A DNA stretch of 64,000 nucleotides from Epilithonimonas lactis (GTDB taxonomy: Bacteria > Bacteroidota > Bacteroidia > Flavobacteriales > Weeksellaceae): contig NZ_FOFI01000001.1 of the NCBI RefSeq assembly GCF_900110605.1, forward strand, positions 558,001 to 622,000, given 5' to 3'. Each line of letters begins with the position of its first letter. Within the stretch, counting starts at the first letter, position 1. Both the position numbers and the translations under genes were made by a program. This document shows, piece by piece, positions 9,276 to 18,933 of the stretch. The notes beneath the pieces were generated by a model. It did no database searches. It saw only the letters and a program-made list of their open reading frames with translations, and was not told where the DNA came from.

Positions 9276-9306
9276 AAGAGGAGGATTTAGTCCTCCTCTT
9301 TTTTTA
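9276..9306 (+). terminator. Terminator after SusD
   Basis: A perfect AAGAGGAGGA / TCCTCCTCTT hairpin with a 5-base loop and a T run. It lies between SusD and the next gene of the same locus, only 27 bases ahead of that ATG. Confidence 0.88.
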
Positions 9307-9332
9307 TAATCAAAATTGAAAAAAGACCTTTT

Positions 9333-10721
9333 ATGAAAAATATTATAACAGGGATATTTCTGGCATCTTTAGGATTGGTTTCCTGCAAAACCGCTCAGTC
9401 ATCAGAAAACAAAGGTCCAGAAGGATCTCAGCAAAAAAAAATGACAGACAACCAGCTCATGGACAAGGTCCAAGGCGACGCGCTCAAATATTTTTGGGAC
9501 TTCGCAGAACCAAATTCCAAGTTGGGAAGAGAGCGCTATCACGAAGACAACATCTATCCGGACAATGACAAACATGTGATCACGACAGGTGGATCAGGTT
9601 TCGGTTTGATGACCATTTTAGTAGGTGTTGATAGAAAATTTATTCCACGCCAGGAAGCCGTAAAAAGGCTGACAACAATTGCCGATTTCTTAGAAAAGGC
9701 AGACCGTTTCCACGGTGCTTGGCCACACTGGATCAACGGAGAAACTGGCAAAGTCGTTCCTTTCGGTAAGAAAGACAACGGTGGCGATCTCGTGGAAACC
9801 GCATTTCTGACGCAAGGGATCATCTGCGTCCGCGAATATTTCAAAAACGGAAATGCTGAAGAAAAAGCATTAGCCGCAAAAATGGACAAACTCTGGAAAG
9901 GCGTAGAGTGGAATTGGTACACAAAAGGTGGCGAAAAAGTTCTCTACTGGCACTGGTCGCCAAGCTACGGCTGGGAAATGAATTTTCCTTTAGAAGGCTA
10001 TAACGAATGTCTGATCACCTATGTCTTGGCAGCTGCATCACCAGACCATTCCATAGATTCCGAAACCTACAACAAAGGCTGGACAAGAAACGGAACCTAC
10101 ACCACAGACCGCACAAAATACGGATTACCGCTTTACGTCAAACACAATTATGCAGAGGAATTTGGCGGACCACTATTCTGGTCACAATATTCCTATTTAG
10201 GACTGGATCCAAGAGGATTGTCCGATAAGTACGTGAAAAGTTATTGGGACCTGAACAGAAATCACGTTTTGATCGACTACAAATATTGCGTGGAAAATCC
10301 ACTTGGTTTCAAAGGTTATTCCGAGAAATATTGGGGACTCACCGCGGGTTACACCAGGAACAAAGATGGTTCCGTAGGTTACGCCGCACATCAGCCGATG
10401 AAGGAAGATCTGGGCGTGATCACACCAACTGCAGCACTTAGTTCTATGCCGTACACGCCAAAAGAATCAACGGCATTTCTAAGATTCCTTTACGAAGAGA
10501 AACCTAATTTCATAGGACAAGCAGGACCTTACGACGCGACTTCCATCAATTTTGATGACTGGACCACGCCGCGTTATCTCGCTATCGATCAGGGAACTAT
10601 AGCGCCAATGATCGAGAATTACCGTTCAGGATTGTTATGGAATCTCTTCATGAATGCACCAGAGATCAAAAACGGACTCAAAAAAATCGGATTTAAGTCC
10701 ACAGAACACAAGATCCAATAG
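9333..10721 (+). CDS. PF10091 glucoamylase-like lipoprotein, GH144-type glucanase
   Basis: A 462-residue lipoprotein with lipobox Cys18 (GLVSC) and a polar linker to about residue 40. The remainder matches the glycoamylase-like (alpha/alpha)6 barrel of PF10091: DALKYFWDFAEP at the start, HGAWPHWINGETG, GGDLVETAFLTQG, YNECLITYVLAAASP, GGPLFWSQYSYLGLDP and the final APMIENYRSGLLWNLFM. Family GH144 (endo-beta-1,2-glucanase, first described from Chitinophaga pinensis) belongs to this fold and is often encoded beside a GH3 beta-glucosidase, as here. I therefore infer an outer-membrane glucanase acting on beta-1,2-glucan or a related beta-glucan. The exact linkage is not shown by sequence alone. 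Confidence 0.85.
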   Translation: MKNIITGIFLASLGLVSCKTAQSSENKGPEGSQQKKMTDNQLMDKVQGDALKYFWDFAEPNSKLGRERYHEDNIYPDNDKHVITTGGSGFGLMTILVGVDRKFIPRQEAVKRLTTIADFLEKADRFHGAWPHWINGETGKVVPFGKKDNGGDLVETAFLTQGIICVREYFKNGNAEEKALAAKMDKLWKGVEWNWYTKGGEKVLYWHWSPSYGWEMNFPLEGYNECLITYVLAAASPDHSIDSETYNKGWTRNGTYTTDRTKYGLPLYVKHNYAEEFGGPLFWSQYSYLGLDPRGLSDKYVKSYWDLNRNHVLIDYKYCVENPLGFKGYSEKYWGLTAGYTRNKDGSVGYAAHQPMKEDLGVITPTAALSSMPYTPKESTAFLRFLYEEKPNFIGQAGPYDATSINFDDWTTPRYLAIDQGTIAPMIENYRSGLLWNLFMNAPEIKNGLKKIGFKSTEHKIQ

Positions 10722-10829
10722 ACAAAAAGTACTATCTTTAAAAACTAAATTTTATTGTATCATTTTGAGACATTAAATAGTTTTTAGGAGCTATGTAACT
10801 TTGTCGAACAGTACTTATTAGAAATTTTT

Positions 10830-10900
10830 GGAGCTGTTTCCCGCTTTCCACTACAATCTTTTTTTTTCAAAAAAGGATTTCCGTTGCAATCGGGGCTAGG
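10830..10900 (+). repeat. Structured interspersed element, copy B (shortest)
   Basis: It runs from GGAGCTGTTTCCCGC to AAAAAAGGATTTCCGTTGCA and TCGGGGCTA. Here the central part is only a T9-C-A6 mini-hairpin, making this the minimal form of the family. Outer pairings AGC/GCT and CCCG/CGGG are present. It fills much of the 254-base gap between two PUL genes. Confidence 0.8.
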
Positions 10901-10975
10901 GGTTTTCAGTTCAAAACAACATTCAACACAAATAGAAGTTTTAAATTTCCAACCGTGTTTTTGAAAATTAAAAAT

Positions 10976-11680
10976 ATGAAATTAAGAAACATCATTTTAT
11001 TGCTGATAGGATTTTCATCTTTTGCAACTGCGCAGGAGATCAGATCCGAATTCAATAAAGAGGTCAAGATCCCCAAAAAATTATCCTATATTCTGGATAT
11101 TCCCAAGAACGTAAAGTCCAAAATTCCGCTGATCGTTTTTCTCCACGGTTCCGGAGAAAGAGGAAATAACTTGGAGATTGTCAAAAATCACAGTCCTTTC
11201 ACCTACAAGAGTTTGATCAAAGAACCAGTGGCGATTTTGGCACCGCAATGCCCGGAAAATACTTGGTGGGATACAGATGCGATCTATTTCCTCATCAAAG
11301 AAGTTTCAGAGAAATACAAGATCGATAAGGAAAGAATCTATCTTACCGGACTTTCAATGGGCGGTTGGGGAACTTTGAAGTTGGCTGGTGAGCATCCTGA
11401 AATGTTTGCAGCAGTGTCAGCCATTTGTGCGCCTACGGACCGTGTGATGTTCGCAAATATTCACAATTACAAAGATCTCGACATCAAATTGTTTCACGGC
11501 GGAATGGATGATATCGTTCTGCCAGAAAATGCATTCAACTTCTATCAGAAATTACATCCAGTTAATCCAAAAGCAGAACTGACGATTTTCCCAAACGACA
11601 ATCACAATTCGTGGGATTCTACCTATTCTGACCAGAAATTATGGGACTGGATGCTATCTTTGAGAAAAATTAAAAATTAA
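10976..11680 (+). CDS. Secreted alpha/beta-hydrolase, esterase-like
   Basis: I chose the ATG at 10976 over the GTG at 10955 because it gives a proper signal peptide ending ATAQ. The mature protein is an alpha/beta hydrolase: FLHGSGERG (oxyanion-hole region), nucleophile elbow GLSMGG with Ser127, acidic candidate in HGGMDD and a His in NDNHNSW. This layout fits the phospholipase/carboxylesterase and CE1-like acetyl/feruloyl esterase group (234 residues). In a PUL it would remove acyl groups from the glycan, or trim ester-linked side groups; that is inference. It lies 22 bases upstream of the GH3 gene, so the two are probably cotranscribed. Confidence 0.85.
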   Translation: MKLRNIILLLIGFSSFATAQEIRSEFNKEVKIPKKLSYILDIPKNVKSKIPLIVFLHGSGERGNNLEIVKNHSPFTYKSLIKEPVAILAPQCPENTWWDTDAIYFLIKEVSEKYKIDKERIYLTGLSMGGWGTLKLAGEHPEMFAAVSAICAPTDRVMFANIHNYKDLDIKLFHGGMDDIVLPENAFNFYQKLHPVNPKAELTIFPNDNHNSWDSTYSDQKLWDWMLSLRKIKN

Positions 11681-11702
11681 AAAAAAATTAAATATAGAAA
11701 TA

Positions 11703-14030
11703 ATGAAAAAGTTTGTAATTCTAGCTGCGTTGGCCTTGTCGCCGTATTTTTTGGCGCAGGATATTATATCAAAACCTGTTCAGTCTTACCAATCCGCAAA
11801 TTATCAATCCAAGAAAAAAGCTTTCGTTGATAATTTGATTTCCAAAATGACTTTGGATGAGAAGATCGGTCAATTGAACTTGCCTTCTTCAGGAGATTTT
11901 ACAACCGGACAAACTCAGAATTCCGATATCGGAAAGAAAATAGAACAAGGATTAGTTGGTGGACTTTTCAATATCAAAGGTGTTGATAAGATTCGTGCGG
12001 TTCAAAAGGTGGCTGTTGAAAAAAGCCGACTGAAGATTCCAATGATCTTCGGGATGGATGTGATCCACGGTTACGAGACCACTTTTCCGATTCCATTGGG
12101 GATTGCATCTTCTTGGGATATGGATCTGATCCAAAGGTCAGCTCAGATCGCTGCTCAGGAATCGACTGCGGATGGGATCAACTGGACATTCTCACCAATG
12201 GTGGATGTTTCCAGAGATCCAAGATGGGGAAGGGTTTCCGAAGGTTCTGGTGAAGATCCGTACTTAGGCAGCCAAATTGCCAAAGCAATGGTTTACGGTT
12301 ACCAAGGTGATGACCTTTCCAAGAAAAATACCATGTTGGCTTGTGTGAAACACTTTGCACTTTATGGCGCGGCAGAAGCTGGTAGAGATTACAACACGGT
12401 GGACATGAGCCACGTTCAGATGTACAACACTTATTTTCCACCTTACAAAGCAGCTGTGGACGCTGGAGCGGCTTCTGTAATGGCTTCTTTCAATGAAGTA
12501 GACGGGATTCCTGCAACGGGGAACAAATGGTTGATGACCGATGTCCTTAGAAAACAATGGAACTTCAAAGGTTTTGTGGTGACGGATTACACAGGCATCA
12601 ATGAAATGATCGAACACGGAATGGGTGACCTTCAGCAAGTTTCTGCTTTGGCAATGAATGCTGGTGTGGACATGGATATGGTAGGTGAAGGGTTTCTGAA
12701 AACTTTGAAACAATCTGTTACAGAAGGGAAGGTTTCCGAGCAAACCATAACAGAAGCGACAAGAAGAATCCTTGAATCAAAATATGACCTGGGACTTTTT
12801 GATGATCCTTACAAATATACAGATTCCAAAAGAGCACAGAAAGAGGTTTTCAGCCCAAAACATTTGGAAGCTGCAAAAACGATCTCGTCTCAATCTATGG
12901 TTTTGATGAAGAACGACAAACAGATTCTTCCACTTAAAAAATCAGGAACTGTTGCAGTGATCGGTCCATTGGCAGACAATGCAGTGAACATGACCGGAAC
13001 TTGGAGTGTGGCTGCAAAACACGCCAATTCAATTTCAGTTTTAAGAGGTTTGAAGGAAACTGTGGGGAAAGACGTGAATTTCATCTATGCAAAAGGAAGC
13101 AACATCTACGAGTCCGAAGAGATGGAGAAAAAAGCGACGATGTTCGACAAAACTGCAGGTCGTGACAGTCGTTCTGCTGAGCAAATCAGAACAGAAGCAT
13201 TGGCCATTGCAAAACAAGCCGATGTGATTGTATTGACAATCGGAGAAAGTGCTGAGATGAGTGGTGAATCCAGCTCTAGAACAGATATCGGAATTCCAGA
13301 AACTCAGAAAGAACTTTTGAGAGAGCTTAAGAAAACTGGAAAACCGATCGTGGTGGTCCTATTCACAGGTCGACCATTGGTTTTGACGGAAGAATCCGAA
13401 TTGGCAGATGCTATCCTGAATGTTTGGTTCCCAGGAAGTATGGCTGGATATGCTGTTTCCGACGTTCTTTACGGAAAAGTGAATCCTTCCGCAAAATTGC
13501 CAATGACCTTCCCAAGAAGTGTAGGGCAAGTGCCACTTTATTACAACGCGAAAAATACAGGACGACCATTAAGTGTAGAAAATACAGAAAAATGTACGTT
13601 TGAGAAATTCCGATCCAATTATCTGGATGAATGTACAACGCCACTTTATCCTTTCGGATTTGGGTTGAGTTACACAACTTTCGGATATTCTGAGGTTTCT
13701 GTGAGCAATGCAAAACCAACAGGAAACACACCAGTCGAAGCTTCTGTAACATTGACCAACAGTGGGAAATATGATGGAGCGGAAGTGGTGCAGCTTTACA
13801 TCCGAGATGTGGTTGGAAGCATCACAAGACCAGTTAAAGAATTGAAAGGTTTCGAAAAAGTTTATTTGAAAGCTGGAGAAAGTAAAAAAGTTACTTTCAA
13901 GATCTCACCAGAAGATCTCAAATTCTATAATAATGATTTGAAGTTTGACTGGGAATCCGGCGATTTCGATATCATGATCGGAACCAATTCTCACGACGTG
14001 AAAACAACGAGAGTTAATTGGACCAAATAA
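11703..14030 (+). CDS. bglX: GH3 beta-glucosidase, BglX-like
   Basis: A 775-residue exported GH3 enzyme that releases glucose from the non-reducing end of beta-glucosides. The signal peptide ends FLAQD. Domain order is a TIM barrel with MTLDEKIGQL, the GMDVIHG motif and nucleophile Asp295 in FVVTDYTG, then the alpha/beta sandwich domain with IGESAEMSGES, then a C-terminal fibronectin-III-like domain (PVKELKGFEKVYLKAGESK). Length and order match E. coli BglX (periplasmic). It is the last gene of the locus before a strong terminator. With the GH144-like enzyme, the simplest scheme is that oligosaccharides entering through SusC/D are cut to glucose here. Preference for sophorose-type substrates is possible but unproven. 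Confidence 0.92.
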   Translation: MKKFVILAALALSPYFLAQDIISKPVQSYQSANYQSKKKAFVDNLISKMTLDEKIGQLNLPSSGDFTTGQTQNSDIGKKIEQGLVGGLFNIKGVDKIRAVQKVAVEKSRLKIPMIFGMDVIHGYETTFPIPLGIASSWDMDLIQRSAQIAAQESTADGINWTFSPMVDVSRDPRWGRVSEGSGEDPYLGSQIAKAMVYGYQGDDLSKKNTMLACVKHFALYGAAEAGRDYNTVDMSHVQMYNTYFPPYKAAVDAGAASVMASFNEVDGIPATGNKWLMTDVLRKQWNFKGFVVTDYTGINEMIEHGMGDLQQVSALAMNAGVDMDMVGEGFLKTLKQSVTEGKVSEQTITEATRRILESKYDLGLFDDPYKYTDSKRAQKEVFSPKHLEAAKTISSQSMVLMKNDKQILPLKKSGTVAVIGPLADNAVNMTGTWSVAAKHANSISVLRGLKETVGKDVNFIYAKGSNIYESEEMEKKATMFDKTAGRDSRSAEQIRTEALAIAKQADVIVLTIGESAEMSGESSSRTDIGIPETQKELLRELKKTGKPIVVVLFTGRPLVLTEESELADAILNVWFPGSMAGYAVSDVLYGKVNPSAKLPMTFPRSVGQVPLYYNAKNTGRPLSVENTEKCTFEKFRSNYLDECTTPLYPFGFGLSYTTFGYSEVSVSNAKPTGNTPVEASVTLTNSGKYDGAEVVQLYIRDVVGSITRPVKELKGFEKVYLKAGESKKVTFKISPEDLKFYNNDLKFDWESGDFDIMIGTNSHDVKTTRVNWTK

Positions 14031-14048
14031 GATTCGATTTTAAATAAT

Positions 14049-14086
14049 AAAAAAGCCTTTCAGATTTTCTCTGAAAGGCTTTTTTA
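14049..14086. terminator. Bidirectional terminator between bglX and the PQQ-type gene
   Basis: AAAAAAGCCTTTCAG and CTGAAAGGCTTTTTT arms pair across a 7-base loop. It serves the convergent genes on both strands. Confidence 0.9.
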
Positions 14087-14132
14087 ATAGAAAACTATAT
14101 AACTAATTACTCAGTAACTAAAAACTAGATCA

Positions 14133-15491
14133 CTATTCCTTAATGATTTTCTGACTCATCAATTTGATATCATCTTTCTTCAAAACCAAAATATAATCCC
14201 CGGATCTCAAAGTAGTCACGTCAATGCTTTTATCATTTTCAGCAACTTTGGTGTTTAGAATGACTCTTCCAGAAAGGTCCAGAATTTCTACGGAAAGATT
14301 TTTATCGATCACGTTTTTCAGGTAAATAAAATCTTTTGCAGGAATCGGTGTGATTTGAATGGGACTTTTATCAATATCATTTACGGCCAAGCTGTTCGTT
14401 TTTATTTTAAAGATCTTTCCATTTTGTGCCGCTACATAGAGTTGTTTGCTGTTGTCTTCCCCAAAAGTGGTGAAACTATTACCAGAGAATGCAGAACTCC
14501 AGGTAATGGTCGTATTGTCCAAGATTCCGATTTGTTGAGAACAGTAATCTGCAAAAATATATTTCCCAGCCAGATCAGAATATAAACCTCCTCTGTAAAC
14601 GTAGCCTCCTGTGATAGAACATTTTCCGCCAGAGTGGTCATAGGTTACAGCAGGGAAGGTCATCGTCGATTGACTTGCGCAGCCAGCAGCATTATAGGCA
14701 GCATTTCCTTCGTAACATCTCCAACCATAATTCACGGCTGGCGTGGTTGCGGAAACTCTGTTGATCTCTTCGATTAGATTTTGTCCAACGTCTGCAATCC
14801 AAATGTTGTTTGTGGTTCTGTCAAAGGAATATTTCCACCCGTTTCTTAGGCCGTAAGACCAAACTTCATCTGCACCATCCACGCCTACGAAAGGATTGGT
14901 AGATGGAATACTGTATGCGGCAGTGGAATTAACGTCAATTCTAAGTAGTTTTCCCAAAAGAGAGTTTTTATTTTGTGCATTGTTATCGGGATCGCCGCTA
15001 CCACCACCATCGCCGGTCGAAATGTATAGGAAACCATCCGCTCCAAAATGAATACTTCCACCATTGTGATTGGTATTATTCTTTGGAATTGATAACATGA
15101 TTTTTTCTGATGCTGGATCGGCTGTATTTGGATTGGCTGAGTTGGCTGTAAATCTAGAAACCGTGATGGTTCTGCCAGCTCTGTTGTAATAAACGTAAAA
15201 GTAGCGATTGGTTGCAAAATCCGGATGAAAAGCTAAGCCTAATAAGCCCATTTCCCCACTGAAGTTCACTCGGTCTGTAATGGTTAGGAAATTTGTCGCT
15301 TCAAATGTTCCATTGGTATTCAATATTCGGACGGTTCCGGATTGCTGCACCACGAATAATCGATTGTCATTGGTTGGTGAAGCTGTAATTTCCACTGGAT
15401 TGGAAGCTGTCGCAAACTCCTCCAGAATGATCTGCTGTGAATAGACTTCCGATGCAAAAGCAAAAGAAAGAACAAGTAGTAATTTTCGCAT
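14133..15491 (-). CDS. PQQ-dependent sugar dehydrogenase-like protein with T9SS tail
   Basis: A 452-residue secreted protein. The signal peptide ends EVYSQ. Residues about 25-360 form a six-bladed beta-propeller of the soluble glucose/sorbosone dehydrogenase family (PF07995): GEMGLLGLAFHPDF, NHNGGSIHFGADGFLYIS, GDGGGSGDP (Ca/PQQ region), WSYGLRNGWKYSFD and a YGWRCYEG stretch typical of hedgehog-interacting-like members. The last 70 residues are a type IX sorting domain (ITPIPAKDFIYLKN...SVEILDLSGRV...LRSGDYILVL), so the protein should reach the cell surface or medium. Substrate is unknown. PQQ synthesis genes are not in the window. Confidence 0.88.
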   Translation of the reverse strand: MRKLLLVLSFAFASEVYSQQIILEEFATASNPVEITASPTNDNRLFVVQQSGTVRILNTNGTFEATNFLTITDRVNFSGEMGLLGLAFHPDFATNRYFYVYYNRAGRTITVSRFTANSANPNTADPASEKIMLSIPKNNTNHNGGSIHFGADGFLYISTGDGGGSGDPDNNAQNKNSLLGKLLRIDVNSTAAYSIPSTNPFVGVDGADEVWSYGLRNGWKYSFDRTTNNIWIADVGQNLIEEINRVSATTPAVNYGWRCYEGNAAYNAAGCASQSTMTFPAVTYDHSGGKCSITGGYVYRGGLYSDLAGKYIFADYCSQQIGILDNTTITWSSAFSGNSFTTFGEDNSKQLYVAAQNGKIFKIKTNSLAVNDIDKSPIQITPIPAKDFIYLKNVIDKNLSVEILDLSGRVILNTKVAENDKSIDVTTLRSGDYILVLKKDDIKLMSQKIIKE

Positions 15492-15678
15492 AACTGATTA
15501 TTTTTGAGATTATTAATAATGTTACCAAATTATATGCCTTACCATTTTATAATTATTTAATTAACAACAAATGCCGATTATTTCCTTGTTTTTTCAAAGA
15601 AAATTGGGAATTAATTTCAATATAAAAACTATAATGCACTTTTCTCATTTTCAAATTCTTATTTCCGCTATAAATCAT

Positions 15679-15686
15679 TATATTTG
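15679..15686 (+). promoter_or_regulatory. -7 element TATATTTG upstream of secDF
   Basis: TATATTTG is an exact match to TANNTTTG, 29 bases ahead of the secDF ATG. No clear -33 TTG is seen at the expected distance. Confidence 0.5.
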
Positions 15687-15715
15687 CCGACTTAATTTAT
15701 ATATATCGTAAGAAA

Positions 15716-18625
15716 ATGCAAGGAAAAGGACTCGTTACATTAGTTGCCATCGTTCTTGGATTAATTTGCCTTAATGAGCTTCTGCCTTCTTTCTATGCCA
15801 ACAAAGTAGAAAAAGAAGCAAGAGCAATTGCCGGCGAAAATCCAGTGAAATACAATGCTGAGCTCGCAAGACTTTCTAAAGACACCCTGAATCTAGGTTT
15901 TACAAAACTGGATTATGCGTCTGCAAAACAGAAAGAAATGAAACTCGGATTGGACCTTAAAGGTGGTATCAACGTATTGCTAGAGATCAACCAAAGAGAC
16001 TTGGTGAATGATCTAAGTAATTACTCTACAAATGCTACTTTGATAGAAGCACTTGACAGAACAGACAAAGCGCAGAAAAACTCGAGCAAACAATACATCG
16101 AGGATTTCTTCATACAGTTTGATGCTGTCAATCAAGAAAAAGGGACCAACCTGAAACTTGCAGATCCTGAGATCTTCGGAAACACCAATCTTTCTGAGAT
16201 CAAATTCAACACGCCGGATGATCAGGTGAAGAATATCGTAAGAAAGAAGATCGACGCATCTGTCGGAACTGCTTTTGAAGTTCTTAGAACACGTATCGAC
16301 AAAATGGGTGTAACGCAACCAAACGTTCAGAGAGTTCCTGGAACTGGAAGGATCTTGGTAGAGATGCCTGGTACAAAAGATATCGATAAAGTTAAAAAAA
16401 TGCTTCAGACCTCTGCAAAACTTCAATTCTGGGAAGTGCAGTTGGGACAGGAAGTGCTTCCATATTTCTCTCAGCTAGACCAATTGGTTAAAACAAAAGG
16501 GGATTCAATAGGTGTTGCAAAAACAACCAACTTGATGAACCTGATCCAGTTGAATTCTACGCCTGGAAATGCTGTGGCAAATGTAAAATTGTCTGATACA
16601 GCAGTTGTCAATAAATTACTTAACAGTGCCATCGCTACAAAAGCGAGACCTGTTAACTTGAAATACACCCAGTTCATGTGGGGTTACAAACCAGAATCTA
16701 CTACTTCCAACAGTCTTGTTCTTTACGCGATCCGTGGGAACATCTCTCAGAATGCGCCAGTTGACGGTGCGGTAGAATCTGCAAACATCAACTATGACCA
16801 GTTGGGTCGTATCGTTGTAGACATGCAGATGGATTCTCAAGGTGCTCGTGATTGGAAAACCATGACGGAGAAGAACAACGGAAAAGTGGTAGCGGTAGCT
16901 TTGGACAACAGAGTTTACACGGCGCCTTCTGTAAACAGCGTGATCCCTGACGGTAGAACGCAAATCTCTGGAAACTTTACACAAGAGGAGGCTAAAGATC
17001 TAGTAGATGTTCTAGGTGCTGGTAAATTACCTGCAGGTGCGAAAATCGTACAGGCAGATGTTGTAGGTCCATCTCTTGGAGCTGAGTCTATCAACGATGG
17101 GGTGATGTCTTTCCTTATTGCATTTGCAGTGATCATTGTTTACATCATTTTCTACTACGGTGGGGCTGGTGTTTATGCCGTGATCGCGATGGTGATCAAC
17201 TTGTTCTACATCTTTGGGATCATGGATTCTTTGGATGCAACGTTGACTCTTCCTGGTATCGCTGGGGTTGTACTATCTATGGCAATGGCGGTGGATGCGA
17301 ACGTGATCATCTACGAAAGAACGAAAGAAGAACTATTCCGTGGGAAAAGTATTCTTGAGGCTTACAAAGATGGTTTCAAACATGCGATCTCTGCGATCAT
17401 CGATGGTCACGCGACGACTTTCATTACAGCTTTGATTCTTTACGTTTTCGGAACGGGACCTATCAAAGGGTTTGCAGTAACGTTGATGATCGGATTGGTG
17501 ATGACATTGTTCACCTCTGTATTGTTGTCTAGAGTTATGATCTTCAGCAGACTGGAGAAAGGGAAATCTCTTTCTGTATGGACTGCTCCAACTAAGAATC
17601 TTTTCAGAAACACTTGGATCGATTTCATCGGGAAAAGAAAGTATGCTTATTATTTCTCTGCCATCTTGATGGTGATTTCTATTGCTTCCATCGCTTATAA
17701 CGGATTCAAATATGGTATCGACTTCACAGGTGGACGTAATTATGTGGTAAGATTCGAAAAGCCGGTAGATGCGGAAAATGTTGAAGCCAACATTGGTAAA
17801 CTGATGAAAACCGCAGATGGTCAAAACAATATCGTAGAAGCTAAAACTTTCGGTAATTCTTCTCAGTTGAAGATCACTACCGATTATCTGATCGATGACG
17901 AATCTTTGGCAGCGGATCAAACCGTAGAGCAAAAAATATACGAAGGTCTTAAATCTGAATTGCCTGCTGGGATGACCATTGCAGATTTCAAATCAGCGGA
18001 CAAAGGTCATGCAGGAATTGTTTCCTCAACCAAAGTAGGACCTACAGTGGCAGATGACATCAAGACCCACGGGATCTTGGCAGTAGCTGCATCACTATTG
18101 GGGATTTTCATCTATATTTTGGTAAGATTCGACAAATGGCAGTTCTCTCTTGGAGCGGTGGCTGGTCTATTCCACGATGCGGTAGTGATCCTTGGGGTTT
18201 ACTCATTGTTCTACAAAGTAATGCCGTTCAACATGGAGATCAATCAGGATTTCATTGCGGCGATCCTTACCGTGATCGGATATTCCATCAATGATACGGT
18301 GATCATCTTCGATAGAATTAGAGAGTACCTACGTGAGAAAAAAGCAATTACACTTGCGGGATTATTCGATGACTCTATCTCTAGTACGATTGGTAGAACC
18401 TTCAACACTTCTTTCACAACGATCTTGGTGATCCTTGCGATCTTCATCTTCGGTGGAGACAACTTGAGAGGTTTCATGTTCTGTCTATTGATCGGTATCG
18501 GATTCGGTACTTATTCATCTATCTTTATTGCATCAGCTACGGCTTATGACTTCCTTAGAGGTAAGAAGAAAGAAGATAAGGTCACTGGAAAATCTTCTAT
18601 CAGCAATGCTGAAATAGTGGAGTAA
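15716..18625 (+). CDS. secDF: Protein translocase subunit SecDF (fused)
   Basis: A 969-residue fusion of SecD and SecF, the proton-driven RND-like partners of SecYEG that pull proteins across the inner membrane. The SecD half has an N-terminal membrane segment, the D1 motif LGLDLKGGINVLL (about 77-89), a large periplasmic region containing RTRIDKMGVTQPNVQ, and the membrane bundle with GIAGVVLSMAMAVDANV. The SecF half starts near residue 640 with YGIDFTGGRNYVV and has GYSINDTVIIFDRIREYLR. Single-chain SecDF is normal in Bacteroidetes. The gene is monocistronic with its own terminator. Long and intact, it shows no indel. Confidence 0.96.
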   Translation: MQGKGLVTLVAIVLGLICLNELLPSFYANKVEKEARAIAGENPVKYNAELARLSKDTLNLGFTKLDYASAKQKEMKLGLDLKGGINVLLEINQRDLVNDLSNYSTNATLIEALDRTDKAQKNSSKQYIEDFFIQFDAVNQEKGTNLKLADPEIFGNTNLSEIKFNTPDDQVKNIVRKKIDASVGTAFEVLRTRIDKMGVTQPNVQRVPGTGRILVEMPGTKDIDKVKKMLQTSAKLQFWEVQLGQEVLPYFSQLDQLVKTKGDSIGVAKTTNLMNLIQLNSTPGNAVANVKLSDTAVVNKLLNSAIATKARPVNLKYTQFMWGYKPESTTSNSLVLYAIRGNISQNAPVDGAVESANINYDQLGRIVVDMQMDSQGARDWKTMTEKNNGKVVAVALDNRVYTAPSVNSVIPDGRTQISGNFTQEEAKDLVDVLGAGKLPAGAKIVQADVVGPSLGAESINDGVMSFLIAFAVIIVYIIFYYGGAGVYAVIAMVINLFYIFGIMDSLDATLTLPGIAGVVLSMAMAVDANVIIYERTKEELFRGKSILEAYKDGFKHAISAIIDGHATTFITALILYVFGTGPIKGFAVTLMIGLVMTLFTSVLLSRVMIFSRLEKGKSLSVWTAPTKNLFRNTWIDFIGKRKYAYYFSAILMVISIASIAYNGFKYGIDFTGGRNYVVRFEKPVDAENVEANIGKLMKTADGQNNIVEAKTFGNSSQLKITTDYLIDDESLAADQTVEQKIYEGLKSELPAGMTIADFKSADKGHAGIVSSTKVGPTVADDIKTHGILAVAASLLGIFIYILVRFDKWQFSLGAVAGLFHDAVVILGVYSLFYKVMPFNMEINQDFIAAILTVIGYSINDTVIIFDRIREYLREKKAITLAGLFDDSISSTIGRTFNTSFTTILVILAIFIFGGDNLRGFMFCLLIGIGFGTYSSIFIASATAYDFLRGKKKEDKVTGKSSISNAEIVE

Positions 18626-18645
18626 TTTTCCTTAAAATATATTAT

Positions 18646-18676
18646 AAAAGCCCTCAAGAGATTGAGGGCTTTTTTT
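18646..18676 (+). terminator. Terminator of secDF
   Basis: Arms AAAGCCCTCAA and TTGAGGGCTTT are followed by a T7 run, 21 bases after the stop codon. Confidence 0.9.
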
Positions 18677-18681
18677 ATTCA

Positions 18682-18839
18682 GGCGCCTGAGCGTAGCCGA
18701 AGCCACCGGAGGGCGCGTGTTCAGTTAGAAGACCATTTTGTCATTCCAAAGGAATCGAGATATCATACACCACATTTTTTAATCAACCATCATTCTTTTT
18801 TTAATGGTGTCTAAGCGTAGCCGAAGACCCATTAAAAAA
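18682..18839. repeat. Two GCGTAGCCGAAG repeats with a palindromic ATTCC motif between
   Basis: CTGAGCGTAGCCGAAG at 18687-18702 and CTAAGCGTAGCCGAAG at 18811-18826 match in 15 of 16 bases. The second sits in the loop of a hairpin with arms at 18797-18812 (TTTTTTAATGGTGTCT) and 18825-18839 (AGACCCATTAAAAAA). Between them, CATTCCAAAGGAATC (18742-18756) is a palindrome of a GTCATTCC-NNN-GGAAT type, also seen inverted at 42886-42902. These look like intergenic REP-type elements. Confidence 0.6.
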
Positions 18840-18864
18840 TCCTACAGAAAAATATCTGTAGGAT
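18833..18864 (-). terminator. Terminator of the GC-rich hypothetical gene
   Basis: ATCCTACAGA (18839-18848) pairs with TCTGTAGGAT (18855-18864). On the minus strand a T6 run follows. Confidence 0.75.
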
Positions 18865-18933
18865 CCAAATTGGCTGAACCATTATGACACATAAAAACAC
18901 ACTAAATGAAAACCAAAATCAGCCAATCTTTTA

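Noticed and set aside
16013-17932. Several minus-strand frames in secDF
   Set aside because: Shadows of an intact, strongly conserved gene.
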